From: Thalassiosira profunda
Lineage: Eukaryota > Bacillariophyta > Thalassiosirophyceae > Thalassiosirales > Thalassiosiraceae
Length of the DNA stretch: 10,073 nucleotides
Direction of reading: 5' to 3'
NCBI GenBank assembly: GCA_036939355.1
Contig: JALLAP010003513.1
Span: 1-10,073 of the forward strand
This document shows positions 8,347-10,073 of this stretch, one piece after another. Both the position numbers and the translations under genes were made by a program. Below the pieces are notes generated by a model. It made no database searches and had not been told where the DNA came from. It saw only the letters and a program-made list of their open reading frames with translations. Within the stretch, counting starts at the first letter, position 1. Every line of letters begins with the position of its first letter.

Positions 8347-9591
8347 TCAACATTCGATCGGCTTCTTCAGCAGCATCACGGCCTCCACTGCCCGCTCGTG
8401 CGCTTCCTCCTCGTCGGACTTTTTCTTCTGCAACGCCCCATCCGCATCCGCAGTGCCGCCCTTGCATTGCTTTTCGTGTTCCGAGCATTCCTCGAACGTG
8501 GAGAAGACCGCCACGCCGCACACCTCGCACTGAAACGCGTAATCCATGGGCTCATCTGGGTCTTCTTCGTCATCCAAAACCCTGTTTCCTTCTTCCTCGT
8601 TTGCCGGGAAGGAATAATTGGGGTTGTGTGGGTTGCGCTGGTAGTGGTGCGTCGGCATCGGGGGCGCAAACGCGGGCGCCATCTGCATCTGCGGATTGCC
8701 GTCGTTTCGGTCGTACGGAGACCGCAGGGGATACCGCGGCGGTGCGTAGCCCGGGGATCCGTGCGGATGCGGGGGCGCAAAGGCCGACGGCGCCTGCATC
8801 TGACTGTTTCCCCAATATCCGCGCTGATCGTAATAAGGTTGTGGATGGTGGCCGGGAGGAGACCCGTATTGAGGGTGCGCGTGGTAACCATGATACTGGT
8901 GCGGGCCGTCCATTTCGCCGCTGTCCCCAAAACCCCTGCCGTGATGCATCGGAGCTCCCCTAGGCTGTTCCTCTCTGATCATCTGTTCATGGTGCACGCC
9001 TGGCGGGGTGGGCGGCACCGGAGGCAGGGCGCTCAGCTCCCTCCGATACCGCTCCTTGTCTTTGTCCGCCTCGGCCTGGAACGGCGCCCGCGCTTCCTTG
9101 TCCATGCCCTTCCACGCCGCGGCGATGCGCCTTCCCAATTCGGCAAACCCAATGGCCCCTGCAGCGAATGGAGTGGTGCGGGCGAACTTAGTCTTGACTC
9201 TTCACAGAACATCATTACAGACACAACATTTCATATACACATTCGTTGCAAACGTACCGTGAGTTTTTCTGTGGGCCCGCTTGCCCCCCGACGTTATCCT
9301 CCCCCCGCTCTTCACCTTGCTCTCCACGTTGTCATCGTCTCCGTTCTCGGCCAGCGTCTCCCGCACCATGCGCTCCCGCTCGTGCCGAAAGAACAAATTG
9401 TACGCGCTCAGGGGGCGTTTGGGCTTGTTCTTTCGCACGGTGTACCGCCGCTTGGCCCGCTTCGCCTTCCCCGTGGATTGTTCGAGCGGCGTCCCAGCGA
9501 TGCGGGCTCCGGGGGAATTTGGTTGGGGCGCCGGAGGAGGAGGGGCTTCGGGGGCAAAATCCCGTTCGGAGGCTGGGCCGTTGGCACTCAT
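8347..9591 (-). CDS. HMG-box protein with C-terminal C2HC zinc-finger-like motif, two exons
   Basis: Exons are 9591-9258 and 9158-8347, giving 381 residues. This is probably a nuclear DNA-bending chromatin or transcription factor. A basic stretch (41-58, including KAKRAKRRY) leads into the HMG box at about 55-152. Helix 1 is in KPKRPLSAYNLFFRHERERM (56-75). Helices 2 and 3 are in IGFAELGRRIAAAWKGMD (114-131) and ARAPFQAEADKDKERYRREL. An unusually long linker between helices 1 and 2 (about 82-112) ends in HRKTHG. A low-complexity Pro/His/Tyr/Gly region (157-297) follows, with two similar blocks (MQAPSAFAPP, 232-241; MQMAPAFAPP, 269-278). After an acidic patch (299-314), C322, C325, H339 and C343 form a C-x2-C-x13-H-x3-C motif. 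A charged helix ends the protein. The start at 9591 is the first ATG in an open frame that reaches back to 9774; it has A at -3. The DNA target is unknown. Confidence 0.88.
9159..9257 (-). other. Intron in the HMG-box gene
   Basis: On the minus strand this 99-nt intron starts GTACGT and ends CGCTGCAG. It splits a Gly codon (G|GG, phase 1). Splicing joins HRKTH to GAIGFAELG and so completes the HMG box, which is incomplete in either exon alone. Confidence 0.9.
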
Positions 9592-9922
9592 CGTCTCCAG
9601 ATGTCTCCAAGTATTGTGGTCACCAACGCCCCCGGCTGTCAGCTCTGCGCGCAGCAATCCTAGGATATGGCCGGCGGAGCTACTGGAAAGGAGCGGAGAG
9701 GGCGCAGCGCCGCTACGAGGGGGTGAGAGGCCGCGCCGCCGCGACAGGAGCGTTGAGATTTTGTTTGGGTGCACCGATGACGGGTGGTAAACACGGGCTC
9801 TTGCAAGCTAAAGCTCTACACACGCGTCCTCCGTAACAAATTGCAATGTACACGTGGAGTTCATCCTCGCCTCACAACCATCACCCGCCTCCTCTCAGAT
9901 ATCCAAACTCGGTGCACCCAAC
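9592..9922. promoter_or_regulatory. Intergenic region between divergent HMG-box and signal-peptide genes
   Basis: These 331 nt lie between two start codons facing away from each other, so both promoters should be here. The half next to the HMG-box gene is GC-rich (9660-9760). The half next to the right-edge gene is pyrimidine-rich (about 9860-9900), as seen before BRX1 as well. The minus-strand frame of the HMG-box gene stays open to 9774 without another ATG. No RNA gene or repeat was seen. Confidence 0.4.
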
Positions 9923-10073
9923 ATGGCGCCCGCCCGCCCATCGCCCCTCTGCACGATGCTGTCCATCGTCGCCCTCCTTCTCCTCTCCGTCGTCGCCGTC
10001 GCCTCCTCGGCGCGCACTTTTCCCCAGCGCACGTCGGCCGAGGCCGCGGTCGTCGAGTGGGGCCACTCGGCCA
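9923..10073 (+). CDS. Secretory-pathway protein, N-terminal fragment (runs off the window)
   Basis: The ATG at 9923 has A at -3 and G at +4 (CAACATGGCG) and opens a frame that continues past the window edge; 50 residues are visible. They begin with a textbook signal peptide: a short N-region (MAPARPSPLCTM) and a hydrophobic core (LSIVALLLLSVVAVA) before a small-residue cleavage zone (ASSA, about 27-30). The mature part starts RTFPQRTSAEAAVVEWGHS. Nearly all third positions are G or C, as in the neighbouring genes. The protein enters the ER; whether it is secreted, vacuolar or carried on to a complex plastid cannot be decided. A Phe lies three residues after the probable cleavage site, which is not the classical diatom ASA-FAP arrangement. 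The family is unknown because too little is visible. Confidence 0.7.
   Translation, partial: MAPARPSPLCTMLSIVALLLLSVVAVASSARTFPQRTSAEAAVVEWGHSA

Noticed and set aside
8341..9663. 440-residue plus-strand open frame opposite the HMG-box gene
   Set aside because: It is Arg-rich and low in complexity, resembles no family and crosses an intron of the minus-strand gene. The minus strand shows conserved HMG-box sequence.
9592..9774. N-terminal extension of the HMG-box protein to 9774
   Set aside because: The codon at 9774 is GTG and there is no ATG before 9591 in that frame. A 5' exon is possible but has no support.

Overview
This is a gene-dense stretch of eukaryotic nuclear DNA. Introns have GT...AG ends and are short (99-207 nt). 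Starts sit in good A-at-minus-3 contexts. Every recognisable gene belongs to a eukaryotic family: Brix ribosome biogenesis, CNNM transporter, membrane-anchored sulfatase, eIF3j and HMG-box. Roughly six genes fit in 10 kb, third codon positions are GC-rich, and the HMG-box protein has an expanded loop plus a C-terminal C2HC finger. Together these suggest a compact algal or protist genome, most likely a stramenopile (possibly a diatom or relative). The species-level inference is weak.

Layout, left to right. Positions 1-110 hold an edge fragment of a neighbouring gene whose strand cannot be settled. BRX1 (+, 259-1689, three exons) is a 60S ribosome biogenesis factor. It converges on a CNNM-type DUF21/CBS transporter gene (-, 4594-1949, no intron). 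A 435-nt intergenic region at 4595-5029 separates that gene from a divergently transcribed type II membrane sulfatase (+, 5030-6866). The sulfatase converges on eIF3j (-, 7923-7010, two exons). Next comes, in tandem on the minus strand, an HMG-box/zinc-finger protein (-, 9591-8347, two exons). A divergent plus-strand gene with a clear signal peptide starts at 9923 and runs off the right edge.

The most important caution concerns assembly. At two places (1637-1781 and 6302-6446) an exact 72-bp segment is repeated directly, with a single N between the copies. Both repeats have the same unit length and the same one-N spacer. In the sulfatase, counting the repeat once restores one uninterrupted reading frame. 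These are best read as contig ends overlapping by 72 bp that a scaffolder failed to merge. They are not biological repeats, and the sulfatase is not a pseudogene.

The genes do not form a pathway. Two serve ribosome production and translation initiation (BRX1, eIF3j), one ion homeostasis, one sulfate ester hydrolysis in the secretory system, and one chromatin or DNA binding. I found no mobile element, CRISPR array, viral gene, rRNA or tRNA. The points worth a second look are the atypical C-x-V-S-R sulfatase active-site motif, the HMG-box/C2HC architecture, the ambiguous CNNM start and the two assembly joins.
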